Source of the DNA: Sphingopyxis sp.
GTDB lineage: Bacteria; Pseudomonadota; Alphaproteobacteria; Sphingomonadales; Sphingomonadaceae
DNA length: 64,000 nt
Reading direction: 5' to 3'
NCBI GenBank assembly: GCA_017745175.1
Contig: JAGHZY010000017.1
Location: 1 to 64,000 of the forward strand
In this document: positions 52,789-61,031 of the stretch, piece after piece
How the letters are laid out: every line of letters starts with the position of its first letter
How positions within the stretch are numbered: position 1 is the stretch's first letter
Translations under genes and position numbers: made by a program
The notes under the pieces: generated by a model
Databases searched by the model: none
Told to the model about the DNA's origin: nothing
What the model saw: the letters and a program-made list of their open reading frames with translations, nothing else

Positions 52789-53658
52789 TCAAATGATGCC
52801 AAAGGTCCAGCCTTCGGTTTTTGCGAGGGTGTCGGTGAGCGGGGCGGGGCTCCACGGCGCGGTGTCCGATGCGATGGTACGGAGCCATGCGGCGGTCAGC
52901 AGCGCGTCGCTGGCATGATCGCTGACCGGTCCCGACAGCTGCGCGGGTGGTGAACCCAGGGTCGCCAGCGCCGCGTCGAGCGCTGCGCCGTCGCGGATCT
53001 TGCTGCGTCCGGGCGGCACGCCCGCCGCGCGCGCCGCGAGGCTGGTATAGATTTCGACAAGCACCGGTCCCGATGCGGGCAGGGGCGCGAGCGGCCATAG
53101 CGGCATCCGGCGATGCATGCGGTACAGCAACCGCATGCCCGACAGGCTCGCCTTGCCGACCTGCGCCGCGCCGACGAGGTTGAAATTGCTGACGCTTGCC
53201 GCCTGCCGCGTCGCCCGCTGATATTGCTCGACGATCCGCAGCCTTCCGGAGCCGGCTTCGAACAGGTCGCCGACCGCGCCGCGCTGCCGGAAATGCCGCC
53301 GCGCTTCGGCATGGGCGAGGAAGCCCGCCGCTTCATAATGCGGGTCATCCCCGGCCAGTCGTTCGACGAGCGACCACAGGGCGGGCATGTCGGGCGGGCT
53401 GTCGCCCCACTCCGGAAAATAGGTGCCGTGATCGGCAAAGGCGAAGGCGGCCGAAAAATCGAAGCCGATCAGCATGTCCTCACGCGTGGCCGCGATATCC
53501 TCGAGCCAAGCCAGTATTTCGGCGCGCGACCAGACATGCCTTGGCCGCACCAGCGCCGGCGCCGCGCTGCCGCTTGCGACGGCCAGCGCGATTCCGCGCT
53601 GCCGTTCGCCGCGGGCGCCCGACCAGTCGATGGCGGCAAAATGGGTGAAGCGACGCAT
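52789..53658 (-). CDS. Conserved protein, probable RNase-H-like fold (DUF429-like)
   Basis: A 289-residue cytoplasmic protein. AAIDWSGARG at the N-terminus, GFDFSAAFAF in the middle and HASDALLTAAWL near the end place acidic residues as in RNase-H-fold proteins of the DUF429 group, whose activity is not well established. The match is by motif arrangement only. It lies 17 bases upstream of the tRNA gene on the same strand, and its start is 63 bases from the divergent nfuA start. Confidence 0.65.
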   Translation of the reverse strand: MRRFTHFAAIDWSGARGERQRGIALAVASGSAAPALVRPRHVWSRAEILAWLEDIAATREDMLIGFDFSAAFAFADHGTYFPEWGDSPPDMPALWSLVERLAGDDPHYEAAGFLAHAEARRHFRQRGAVGDLFEAGSGRLRIVEQYQRATRQAASVSNFNLVGAAQVGKASLSGMRLLYRMHRRMPLWPLAPLPASGPVLVEIYTSLAARAAGVPPGRSKIRDGAALDAALATLGSPPAQLSGPVSDHASDALLTAAWLRTIASDTAPWSPAPLTDTLAKTEGWTFGII

Positions 53659-53721
53659 CGCCGCGCCTTAGCGCATTCATGTCATCTTGCACAAAGCCCC
53701 GCTCCGCCCCACATGCGATCC

Positions 53722-54294
53722 ATGCTGATCGAAACCGAATCAACGCCCAATCCCGCGACGCTCAAATTCCTGCCCGGCCGGGCGGTGATGGAGGCGGGCA
53801 CGCGCGACTTTGCGAGCCCCGAAGAGGCCGAGGCATCGCCGCTCGCGAGCGCGCTTTTCTCGCTCGGTGATGTGACGGGCGTCTTCTTCGGCCGCGATTT
53901 CGTGTCGGTGACGATCGCGCCCGGCGCCGAATGGGCCGATGTGAAGCCCGACGTGCTCGGCATCGTGATGGATCATTTCCTTGCCGACGTGCCGCTGTTC
54001 AACGCCGCGAGCGCGGGTTTTTCGGTTCCGGCCGAGGATGCGGGCTTCGTCGACGATCCCGCCGATGCCGACATCATCGACCAGATCAAGGAGCTGATCG
54101 AGACGCGCGTGCGTCCGGCGGTGGCCAACGATGGCGGCGACATCATCTATCGCGGTTTCGACAAGGGCAATGTCTATCTGAAGATGCAGGGCGCCTGTGC
54201 GGGCTGTCCCTCCTCGACCGCGACGCTGAAGAATGGCATCGAGTCCCTCTTGAAACATTATGTTCCCGAGGTAACGGCAGTTCACGCCGTCTGA
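53722..54294 (+). CDS. nfuA: NifU/NfuA-family iron-sulfur scaffold
   Basis: A 190-residue Fe-S carrier. The N-terminal Nfu_N domain begins ETESTPNPATLKFLPGRAVM. The C-terminal NifU-like domain carries RPAVANDGGDIIY and the cluster-binding CxxC in GACAGCPSS. It donates [4Fe-4S] clusters, and targets such as MiaB (encoded at 57891) need them. I chose ATG at 53722 because MLIETESTPNP matches relatives; ATG at 53713 would add three residues. No clear ribosome site precedes either. Confidence 0.92.
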   Translation: MLIETESTPNPATLKFLPGRAVMEAGTRDFASPEEAEASPLASALFSLGDVTGVFFGRDFVSVTIAPGAEWADVKPDVLGIVMDHFLADVPLFNAASAGFSVPAEDAGFVDDPADADIIDQIKELIETRVRPAVANDGGDIIYRGFDKGNVYLKMQGACAGCPSSTATLKNGIESLLKHYVPEVTAVHAV

Positions 54295-54319
54295 CCATTT
54301 TTCTCCGAGGAGTTAGCCC

Positions 54320-54913
54320 ATGAGCGAGCCGCTTTCCGACAGCGCTCTCGACCAGCTGTTTCGTACCGCGCGCACCTATAACGGCTATCTCGACAAGCCG
54401 GTGTCGGAGGCGCAGCTTCACGCGATCTGGGACCTCATGAAATTCGGTCCGACAAGCGCGAACAGTCTGCCGGCGCGGATCGTGTGGTGCGTTACCGACG
54501 CGGCGAAGGAAAAGCTCGCCGCGCACGCCATACCGGGGAACGAGGAAAAAATCCGCGCGGCGCCGGTCTCCGCGATCATTGCGATGGACACAGAATTTTA
54601 CGAGCATCTGCCCGAATTCTTCCCGCATACCGATGCGCGCAGCTGGTTCGCGGGCAATGCGCCGCACGCCACCGCGACCGCCTTTCGCAATTCCAGCCTG
54701 CAGGGCGCCTATTTCATCCTCGCCGCGCGCGCGCTCGGGCTGGACACCGGACCGATGTCGGGTTTCGACAATGCGGGGGTCGACGAGGCCTTCTTTGCCG
54801 ACGAGCCGAGTGTGAAGAGCAATTTCATCTCGACCCTCGGCTACGGCGATCCGGCGACGATCTTCGAGCGCAGCCCGCGGCCGGACTTCGCCCGCTTTAA
54901 CCGCATCGCCTGA
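54320..54913 (+). CDS. Nitroreductase-family reductase, RutE/HadB-like
   Basis: A 197-residue flavoprotein. RTYNGYLDKPVSEAQLHAIW, KFGPTSANSLPARIVW and ALGLDTGPMSGFDNAGVDEA are hallmarks of the RutE group, described as malonic semialdehyde reductase. No other rut pathway gene is nearby, so the true substrate may differ. GAGGAG lies before the ATG, 25 bases after nfuA; the two may be cotranscribed. Confidence 0.85.
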   Translation: MSEPLSDSALDQLFRTARTYNGYLDKPVSEAQLHAIWDLMKFGPTSANSLPARIVWCVTDAAKEKLAAHAIPGNEEKIRAAPVSAIIAMDTEFYEHLPEFFPHTDARSWFAGNAPHATATAFRNSSLQGAYFILAARALGLDTGPMSGFDNAGVDEAFFADEPSVKSNFISTLGYGDPATIFERSPRPDFARFNRIA

Positions 54914-54929
54914 GCGGCATTACCCCTCC

Positions 54930-55547
54930 ATGCGGTATCTGGTCATCGATTCGGCGAGTGAGGCCTGTTCGGTGGCGTTGCTGGAGGAGGGGACGGTTGT
55001 CGACTGGCGCCACGAGGTGATCGGCCGCGGCCATGCAGAACGGCTCGTTCCGCTGATCGCCGAACTCGTGAGCGGCGGTCGCGCCGACGTCATCGCTGCG
55101 GGATGCGGCCCGGGCAGCTTTGCGGGGGTCCGGATCGGCGTTGCAGCGGCGCGCGCGCTGGCGCTCGGCTGGCAGGTGCCCGTACATGGCTTTTCGACGC
55201 TCGCGCTCGTCGCTGCGACCGCGGCCGACGCGATCGCGGCGGCGGGTGGCGCGCTCGTCGTGACCGAGGGCGGCCACGGCCAGTGGTTCGTCCAGCCCTT
55301 CGCAGGCGACCTCGCGCCGCGCGGCGATGTGCGCTCGCTCCTCCCCGATGACGCCGTCGGGCTCGCCGGCGATCTGGTCGTCGGCAACCGTGCCGAGCCT
55401 TTTGTGGCGCGCCGCGGCTCGGGGCGCGCGATCGCGGCCTTGCCCGACGCGCGCTCTTTCCCGCGGCTCCCTCCCGCCGCGCTCATCGACCGGCCGACGC
55501 CGATTTATGGCCGCGCGCCCGATGCGAAGCCGATGGCCCCGGCATGA
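54930..55547 (+). CDS. tsaB: tRNA threonylcarbamoyladenosine protein TsaB
   Basis: A 205-residue ASKHA-fold protein. The N-terminus MRYLVIDSASEACSVALLEE and GCGPGSFAGVRIGVAAARAL are diagnostic of TsaB (YeaZ). With TsaD and TsaE it makes the t6A37 modification of ANN-decoding tRNAs, including the tRNA-Thr encoded nearby. Its stop overlaps rimI (ATGA). Confidence 0.95.
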   Translation: MRYLVIDSASEACSVALLEEGTVVDWRHEVIGRGHAERLVPLIAELVSGGRADVIAAGCGPGSFAGVRIGVAAARALALGWQVPVHGFSTLALVAATAADAIAAAGGALVVTEGGHGQWFVQPFAGDLAPRGDVRSLLPDDAVGLAGDLVVGNRAEPFVARRGSGRAIAALPDARSFPRLPPAALIDRPTPIYGRAPDAKPMAPA

Positions 55548-56026
55548 CGGACGCCATCCGCCTTGCCACGGCGCGCGTCGGGGACCTTGCCGCGGTGATG
55601 CGCGTGATGGATGCCGCCTTCGATCCCGCTTACGGCGAGGCGTGGAGCGGTGCGCAGCTTTTGACCCTGTTCGCGCTCCCCTCGGCGCGCGTTTGCCTCG
55701 CATGGGAGGGCGACCATGTGTGCGGTTTTTCGGCAGCGCGGATCGCTGGCCCCGAAAGCGAGTTATTGTTGCTCGCGGTCGACCCGCGCTTTCGCGGCCG
55801 CGGTATCGGCGCGTTACTGATCGACGATTGGCGCGCGTGGGCCGCGGGGCAGGGCGCCGAAGACTATTTCCTTGAAATGCGAGCCGATAATGATGCGGTT
55901 CACCTTTATGAAGCGGCGGGTTTTGCCGAATGCGGTCGGCGCCCGGCCTATTATCGCGGCAACGACGGAATGGTTCGCGACGCAATTACGATGCGTCGGT
56001 CGGCGTGTGCACGAAAGCCCGACTGA
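55544..56026 (+). CDS. rimI: Ribosomal protein S18 alanine acetyltransferase RimI
   Basis: A 160-residue GNAT acetyltransferase with the acetyl-CoA loop LAVDPRFRGRGIGALLIDDW and the RimI-like C-terminal motif FLEMRADNDAVHLYEAAGFA. It is coupled to tsaB, the arrangement found in many bacteria. RimI acetylates the N-terminal alanine of S18; relatives may have wider targets. Confidence 0.92.
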   Translation: MTDAIRLATARVGDLAAVMRVMDAAFDPAYGEAWSGAQLLTLFALPSARVCLAWEGDHVCGFSAARIAGPESELLLLAVDPRFRGRGIGALLIDDWRAWAAGQGAEDYFLEMRADNDAVHLYEAAGFAECGRRPAYYRGNDGMVRDAITMRRSACARKPD

Positions 56027-56087
56027 TCGGTCATTGCGGAATTCCATCCAAAGTGGCAGTAACCCCGCCGGCGGAAGAAGAGAACCA

Positions 56088-56116
56088 ATATTCGCTGCCT
56101 TGCTTCTGGGTATAAT
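56088..56116 (+). promoter_or_regulatory. Probable sigma-70 promoter of mucR
   Basis: A perfect -10 TATAAT sits at 56111-56116, 18 bases before the mucR ATG. The 17-bp-spaced -35 position (56088-56093, ATATTC) is poor, so the promoter may need an activator or be weak. The following AAGGA at 56122-56126 is the ribosome site. Confidence 0.45.
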
Positions 56117-56133
56117 AAACAAGGAATAGTCTC

Positions 56134-56568
56134 ATGTCCGATCAAGCCGATATCAGTGAGATGCTCGTTACGCTGACAGCCGACATCGTCGCAGCGCACG
56201 TCAGCAACAACAGCGTCGCCATTTCAGATCTCTCCATCTTGATAAACAATGTGCACGCCGCGCTGTCGGGTCTCGGGACCGAAACGGTGGTCGAGGAAAA
56301 GCTGGTGCCGGCGGTGTCGATCCGCACCTCGGTCAAGCCCGACTACATCGTCTGTCTCGAAGACGGCAAGAAGCTGAAGATGCTGCGCCGTCACCTGATG
56401 ACGCATTATGGCATGACCCCCGACGACTATCGCGCGAAGTGGGGCCTGCCCGCAGACTATCCGATGGTCGCGCCCAACTATGCCGAAAAGCGCCGCGCGC
56501 TGGCGAAGGAAATCGGTCTCGGCACCAAGGGCCGCGGCGGCGGGCGCAAGCGCAAGGCCAAGGCGTAA
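56134..56568 (+). CDS. mucR: MucR/Ros-family zinc-finger transcriptional regulator
   Basis: A 144-residue MucR protein. The zinc finger is C74-x2-D77-x9-H87-x3-H91 (CLEDGKKLKMLRRHLMTH), the variant in which Asp replaces the second Cys. It is followed by YGMTPDDYRAKWGLPADYPM, the family core, and a basic tail. MucR proteins oligomerise through the N-terminus and silence AT-rich promoters in alphaproteobacteria, controlling exopolysaccharide, motility and envelope genes. The AT-rich island at 48897 and the flp upstream region are plausible targets in this window (inference). Confidence 0.93.
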   Translation: MSDQADISEMLVTLTADIVAAHVSNNSVAISDLSILINNVHAALSGLGTETVVEEKLVPAVSIRTSVKPDYIVCLEDGKKLKMLRRHLMTHYGMTPDDYRAKWGLPADYPMVAPNYAEKRRALAKEIGLGTKGRGGGRKRKAKA

Positions 56569-56599
56569 CCGTCGCGAAGGATCGCCCGGCGGGGCGGAG

Positions 56600-56627
56600 A
56601 AGGGCGGTGTCGCAGGGCGCCGCCCTT
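56600..56627 (+). terminator. Hairpin after mucR
   Basis: A perfect 8-bp stem (AAGGGCGG 56600-56607 with CCGCCCTT 56620-56627) has a 12-base loop but only GTCCT after it. It may act as a weak terminator or protect the mucR messenger. Confidence 0.45.
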
Positions 56628-56700
56628 GTCCTATGCATGGGGCGTGCCTATACAGTTTGCAACAAAGACAGACACGGCTGCATCTGCAGGAAAGGCAAGC

Positions 56701-57126
56701 ATGTCCGGTAACATCGATCTCGAAGCCCTGTGCCACGAAAAGGGCCTCCGCATTACCGAGCAGCGCCGCATTATCGCGCGCGTGATCTCGGATTCGGAAG
56801 ATCACCCCGACGTCGAGACGCTCTATGAACGCGCGTCGAAGCTGGACAGCGGTATCTCGATCGCGACCGTCTACCGCACGGTCCGCCTGTTCGAGGAAGC
56901 GGGCATTCTCGATCGCCACGATTTCGGCGACGGCCGCTCGCGCTACGAGGCCGCGCCCGAGGCGCACCATGATCATCTGATCGACGTCGAAACGGGCAGG
57001 GTGATCGAATTCGTCGATCCCGAGCTCGAAGCGTTGCAGAAGGTGATCGCCGAACGGCTGGGCTTCCGCCTCGTCGACCACCGCATGGAGCTTTATGGTG
57101 TCGCCATCGATCGCAAGCGCGACTGA
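56701..57126 (+). CDS. fur: Ferric uptake regulator Fur
   Basis: A 141-residue Fur family repressor. The winged helix (GLRITEQRRIIARVI, ISIATVYRTVRLFEEAGILD) is followed by the metal site HHDHLIDVETGRVIEF. The CxxC zinc pair of the enterobacterial protein is missing, as in many alphaproteobacterial Fur/Mur proteins. I used ATG at 56701 with AGGAAAGG upstream. It probably controls the receptor at 61032, whose upstream palindrome looks like a Fur box. Its end overlaps plsC by 32 bases if that start is right. Confidence 0.94.
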   Translation: MSGNIDLEALCHEKGLRITEQRRIIARVISDSEDHPDVETLYERASKLDSGISIATVYRTVRLFEEAGILDRHDFGDGRSRYEAAPEAHHDHLIDVETGRVIEFVDPELEALQKVIAERLGFRLVDHRMELYGVAIDRKRD

Positions 57127-57883
57127 TCGCAGTTCGATTACCTGGCGGACGGTCGCCCGTCTCGGCCTGATGGTGCTGACGCTCCTTTTCCTGATCGTCC
57201 CGCATCTCCTCTACCGCGCTGTCGGCCGTCCGTCGCCGATGGTCATGGCCTTCCTCAACGCCGCCGGCTGGATCGCGGGCCTGCGTATCCGCACGACGGG
57301 GACGCGGCTCCGGCGCAATGTGCTGTTCGTGTCGAACCATGTCAGCTGGCTCGACATTCTTGCCTTGGGCGGCGCCGCGCGTTCGGCGTTCGTCTCGAAG
57401 GCCGAAGTCGGGACGACCCCGCTCGTCGGCTGGCTCGCCGACCAGAACCACACCGTCTATGTCCAGCGCGAGGCGCGGCGCGAGATCCACAATCAGGCGA
57501 ATGATCTCCGCAATGCGCTCGCGCGTGGGCGCCCGGTCACGCTGTTTCCCGAAGGGACGACCGGACCCGGCGACGGCCTGCTGCCCTTCCGTGCCTCGCT
57601 GTTCCAGGCGGTGGTTCCGACGCCGTCGAACCTGCGGGTGCAGCCGGTGTTTCTCGACTATGGCGGCGAGGCGAATGACATCGCCTGGCTCGACCCTGAA
57701 TCGGGTCTCGACAATTTCAGGCGGTTGCTCGCGCGCAGGCGTCCGATTCATTTGACGATCCACTATCTCGACCCGCTTCCCGATGTCGTCGAGGGCGACC
57801 GCAAGCTGCTTGCCGAGGCGGCGCGTGCGAAGATAGCAGCGGAAATCGCGCGGTCTTCCGCCAGCGCGCCGCATCGCCTATAG
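57095..57883 (+). CDS. plsC: 1-acyl-sn-glycerol-3-phosphate acyltransferase
   Basis: A 262-residue PlsC-family acyltransferase. It has an N-terminal membrane helix ([18 protein letters not shown]), the catalytic HxxxxD in SNHVSWLD and the acceptor motif [11 protein letters not shown]. It makes phosphatidic acid or a related lipid. The start is doubtful: ATG at 57095 overlaps fur, and ATG at 57170 is the next; I kept the longer form because the overlap suggests coupling. Confidence 0.9.
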   Translation: MVSPSIASATDRSSITWRTVARLGLMVLTLLFLIVPHLLYRAVGRPSPMVMAFLNAAGWIAGLRIRTTGTRLRRNVLFVSNHVSWLDILALGGAARSAFVSKAEVGTTPLVGWLADQNHTVYVQREARREIHNQANDLRNALARGRPVTLFPEGTTGPGDGLLPFRASLFQAVVPTPSNLRVQPVFLDYGGEANDIAWLDPESGLDNFRRLLARRRPIHLTIHYLDPLPDVVEGDRKLLAEAARAKIAAEIARSSASAPHRL

Positions 57884-57890
57884 CGCGCCG

Positions 57891-59228
57891 ATGAAATCCG
57901 ACTCTCCCAAAACATTCCGCGTCAAATCCTTCGGCTGCCAGATGAACGTCTATGACGGCGAGCGCATGGCCGAGATGCTGGGCGCCGAGGGCTATGTGCC
58001 CGCCGACGACGGCGCCGACGCCGACCTCGTCGTGCTCAACACGTGCCACATCCGCGAAAAGGCGGCCGAGAAGGTCTATTCGGACATCGGCCGGCTGAGG
58101 CGTGAGGACGGCAGCACGCCGACGATTGCCGTGGCAGGTTGCGTCGCGCAGGCCGAGGGCGCCGAGATCGCGCGGCGCGCGCCAAGTGTCGATGTCGTCG
58201 TCGGACCGCAAGCCTATCACCGCCTGCCCGACCTGATTGCGCGCGCCGAAAAGGGCGAGAGGGCGATCGACCTCGACATGCCGCTCGAAAGCAAGTTCGG
58301 CGCGCTGCCGAAACGCGCCGGCGGCCAGCGCCCGACGGCCTTCCTGACCGTGCAGGAAGGCTGCGACAAATTCTGCACTTACTGCGTCGTGCCCTACACG
58401 CGCGGGGCCGAGATCAGCCGGCCTTTCGCCGATCTGATCGTCGAGGCGCGCGCGCTCGTTGCGGGCGGCGTCCGCGAAATTACCCTGCTCGGGCAGAACG
58501 TCAACGCATGGGATGGCGAAGATGACAGGGGCCGGGTGATTGGCCTCGACGGGCTGATCCGCGAACTGGCGCGCGAAGACGGGCTCGATCGGATCCGCTA
58601 CACGACCAGCCACCCCAACGACATGACTGACGGCCTGATCGCGGCGCATGGCGAAGTCGACAAGCTGATGCCCTTCCTCCACCTGCCGGTGCAGGCGGGC
58701 AGCGACCGGATTCTTGCGGCGATGAACCGCAGCCATTCGGTCGACAGCTATCTGAAGGTCATCGAGCGCGTCCGCGCGGCGCGCCCCGACATCGCGATTT
58801 CGGGCGACTTCATCGTCGGTTTTCCGGGCGAGACCGAAGAGGATTTTCGCGCGACTCTCGATATCGTCCGCGCGACCGACTATGCGATGGCGTACAGCTT
58901 CAAATATTCGCGCCGTCCGGGCACTCCCGCCGCGACGATGGACGGGCAGATCGGCGAAACCGAACTGAACGACCGTCTCCAGCGGCTGCAGGCGCTGCTC
59001 AACGAACAACAGCAGGCGTTCAACGAAGCGACTGTCGGCCGCACGACGCGCCTGCTCCTCGAACGCGAGGGCAAGCTCGACGGCCAGCTCGTCGGCAAAT
59101 CGCCGTGGCTTCAGTCGGTGCATGTCATCGCGCCGGGGCTCAGGATCGGCGATATGGTCGATGTGCGCATCATCTCGGCCGGTCCGAACAGTCTCGGTGC
59201 CGAGTTGCTGATGGAAGCGGTCGCCTAG
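57891..59228 (+). CDS. miaB: tRNA-2-methylthio-N6-dimethylallyladenosine synthase MiaB
   Basis: A 445-residue radical-SAM methylthiotransferase. The N-terminal UPF0004 domain has three cluster Cys (FGCQMN, NTCHIRE, AGCVAQ). The radical-SAM CxxxCxxC is CDKFCTYC, and a TRAM domain ends the protein. It modifies A37 of tRNAs that read UNN codons. It needs two [4Fe-4S] clusters, consistent with nfuA lying upstream in the same neighbourhood. The ATG is 7 bases after plsC. Confidence 0.97.
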   Translation: MKSDSPKTFRVKSFGCQMNVYDGERMAEMLGAEGYVPADDGADADLVVLNTCHIREKAAEKVYSDIGRLRREDGSTPTIAVAGCVAQAEGAEIARRAPSVDVVVGPQAYHRLPDLIARAEKGERAIDLDMPLESKFGALPKRAGGQRPTAFLTVQEGCDKFCTYCVVPYTRGAEISRPFADLIVEARALVAGGVREITLLGQNVNAWDGEDDRGRVIGLDGLIRELAREDGLDRIRYTTSHPNDMTDGLIAAHGEVDKLMPFLHLPVQAGSDRILAAMNRSHSVDSYLKVIERVRAARPDIAISGDFIVGFPGETEEDFRATLDIVRATDYAMAYSFKYSRRPGTPAATMDGQIGETELNDRLQRLQALLNEQQQAFNEATVGRTTRLLLEREGKLDGQLVGKSPWLQSVHVIAPGLRIGDMVDVRIISAGPNSLGAELLMEAVA

Positions 59229-59358
59229 TGCGGCTGGCGGAAGCTGTCTCCGCGAAGACACACTCCGCCGCCTTCTGTCGCATTGCGAAGCTGCAAGTGA
59301 TGGACTCCCGTCTTGGCGAGAGTAGAGTCGTGTCGTCGATCGAAGGAGCCTTGCCCAT

Positions 59359-60366
59359 ATGTCCAAACGCCCGCTGACCGCCTCCGCTCCCGCCGAACCC
59401 GGCGACCGAGTCCGACTGACCGCGGAGTTCGAGCGAACGCAGCTTCTGGGCATTCTCTTCGGCGAGTTCGACCGCAACCTCGTCGCGATCGAAAACCGCC
59501 TCGGAGTTTACATCTCGGCACGCGGCAACCGCGTGCAGATCGAGGGCGAGGCCGAAGCCGCGGCGCGCGCGCGCGACGTGCTCACCGATCTTTATGACCG
59601 CATCGAAAAGGGGCAGGAGGTCGACGCCGGCATGGTCGACGGGGTGATCGCGATGTCGGCGCAGCCGACACTCGACGGCATCATCCGCCACGACGCGAAC
59701 GAAGCCCCGGCGGTGATGATCCGCACGCGCAAGAAGACGATCGTGCCGCGCGCCCCATCGCAGGTTCCCTATATGCAGGCGCTCGCGCGCGACGACGTGA
59801 TCTTCGCGCTCGGCCCGGCGGGGACGGGCAAGACCTACCTGGCGGTTGCCCAAGCCGTCGCGCAGCTGATCACCGGCAGCGTCCAGCGCCTCATCCTCTC
59901 GCGCCCCGCGGTCGAGGCGGGCGAGAAGCTCGGCTTCCTGCCCGGCGACATGAAGGAAAAGGTCGATCCCTATCTGCGCCCGCTCTATGATGCGCTCCAC
60001 GACTGCCTGCCCGCCGAACAGGTCGAGCGCCGGATCGCAAGCGGCGAGATCGAGATCGCGCCGCTCGCCTTCATGCGCGGGCGCACGCTCGCCGATGCCT
60101 TCATCATCCTCGACGAGGCGCAGAACACGACGATCCCGCAGATGAAGATGTTCCTGACGCGCTTCGGCATGAACAGCCGCATGGTCATCTGTGGTGACCC
60201 CAAGCAGGTCGATCTGCCGGTGCCCGCGACCTCGGGCCTCGCCGACGCGGTCGCGCGGCTCGAAGGGCTCGAAGGCATCAACGTCAGCCGCTTCACCAGC
60301 GCCGACGTCGTCCGCCACCCGATCGTCGGGCGCATCGTCGATGCCTATGAAGGGCCGGGGAGCTGA
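59359..60366 (+). CDS. phoH: PhoH-family ATPase (YbeZ-like)
   Basis: A 335-residue PhoH-like protein with an N-terminal KH-like domain (GVYISARGNRVQIEGEAEAA), Walker A GPAGTGKTYLAVAQAV and Walker B FIILDEAQNTT. It partners with the YbeY endoribonuclease in many bacteria. Here no ybeY follows; a short secreted protein comes next. GAAGGAG precedes the ATG at a somewhat long distance. Confidence 0.94.
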   Translation: MSKRPLTASAPAEPGDRVRLTAEFERTQLLGILFGEFDRNLVAIENRLGVYISARGNRVQIEGEAEAAARARDVLTDLYDRIEKGQEVDAGMVDGVIAMSAQPTLDGIIRHDANEAPAVMIRTRKKTIVPRAPSQVPYMQALARDDVIFALGPAGTGKTYLAVAQAVAQLITGSVQRLILSRPAVEAGEKLGFLPGDMKEKVDPYLRPLYDALHDCLPAEQVERRIASGEIEIAPLAFMRGRTLADAFIILDEAQNTTIPQMKMFLTRFGMNSRMVICGDPKQVDLPVPATSGLADAVARLEGLEGINVSRFTSADVVRHPIVGRIVDAYEGPGS

Positions 60367-60386
60367 GGGAGCGCCATCTGGTAACG

Positions 60387-60848
60387 GTGGCCGCGCTGAT
60401 CGCGGCCATCGGGGCCACATCCGCCGCCAGCAAATCCGACGTTGCCGTGCCGCCGGCCGATGCGAATATCGTCATCCTGCGTGAAAGGTCTGAGCCTTTA
60501 CTCATAAAGGCCGAGGTCGAAATTGACGGAATGTATCGGGCCAAATTGGGCAACAAGAGTTATACGGCCCTTCGCGTCGAATCGGGAATGGCGTTCGTGC
60601 GCATCCATTGGCCGGGCGAAGATCGCAAGGGCGATCTTCTGGTCCCAGTCGTCCTGGAAGATGGGAAGACCTTCTATTTTGAATTGACCGGAACAGTCCA
60701 GGCGCGGGGCAACCGCGTTGCGAACCTGAAATTGTCTCATTTGCAGGACTTCGTGCCGCTCGACCCTGCGACCGCGCCCGAAAGAATCGCTGCATGCTGC
60801 CGGTATCGCGCTGCGGAGATGATTAGCGGCTCAAGGCCGTCCGACTGA
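60387..60848 (+). CDS. Small exported protein, DUF2846-like
   Basis: A 153-residue protein with a short hydrophobic start (GTG at 60387, VAALIAAIGATSAAS) and a beta-rich body (LLIKAEVEIDGMYRAKLGNK, then VRIHWPGEDRKGDLLVPVVL) that resembles DUF2846 proteins by spacing of the IDG, LGN and PG turns. The function is unknown. It starts 20 bases after phoH and has a stem GACGGA/TCCGTC just after its stop. The start codon is not certain. Confidence 0.6.
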   Translation: MAALIAAIGATSAASKSDVAVPPADANIVILRERSEPLLIKAEVEIDGMYRAKLGNKSYTALRVESGMAFVRIHWPGEDRKGDLLVPVVLEDGKTFYFELTGTVQARGNRVANLKLSHLQDFVPLDPATAPERIAACCRYRAAEMISGSRPSD

Positions 60849-60944
60849 CGGAACGGGCGGGCTCCGTCGCTGCCGACGTATAAAGTCTATTCCGATTTCT
60901 CTGGCCCGAACCCGGCGCTTCGCGTCCGCTGTTTTTTAGCAAAC

Positions 60945-61014
60945 GATTCGCAATAGCATATTGACCCCCTGAATTGGCGCGCCTAGAGCGCCGCTATTGC
61001 GAGTCAGTCGCAAT
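60945..61014 (+). promoter_or_regulatory. Fur box region of the haem-type receptor
   Basis: The palindrome ATTGCGA-GTCAG-TCGCAAT at 60996-61014 is a 19-bp Fur-like operator with perfect 7-bp arms, 18 bases before the receptor start. A second element (CGATTCGCAATAGC around 60944-60957) gives an inverted partner of the first arm, GATTCGCAATAGC versus GCTATTGCGAGTC. TTGACC at 60961-60966 could be a -35. Fur is encoded at 56701. Confidence 0.75.
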
Positions 61015-61031
61015 CAATCAGGGGAAGAAAA

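Noticed and set aside
53113-53721. Upstream extension of the nfuA frame
   Set aside because: It is antisense to the DUF429-like gene; NfuA relatives begin at the MLIETESTPNP position.
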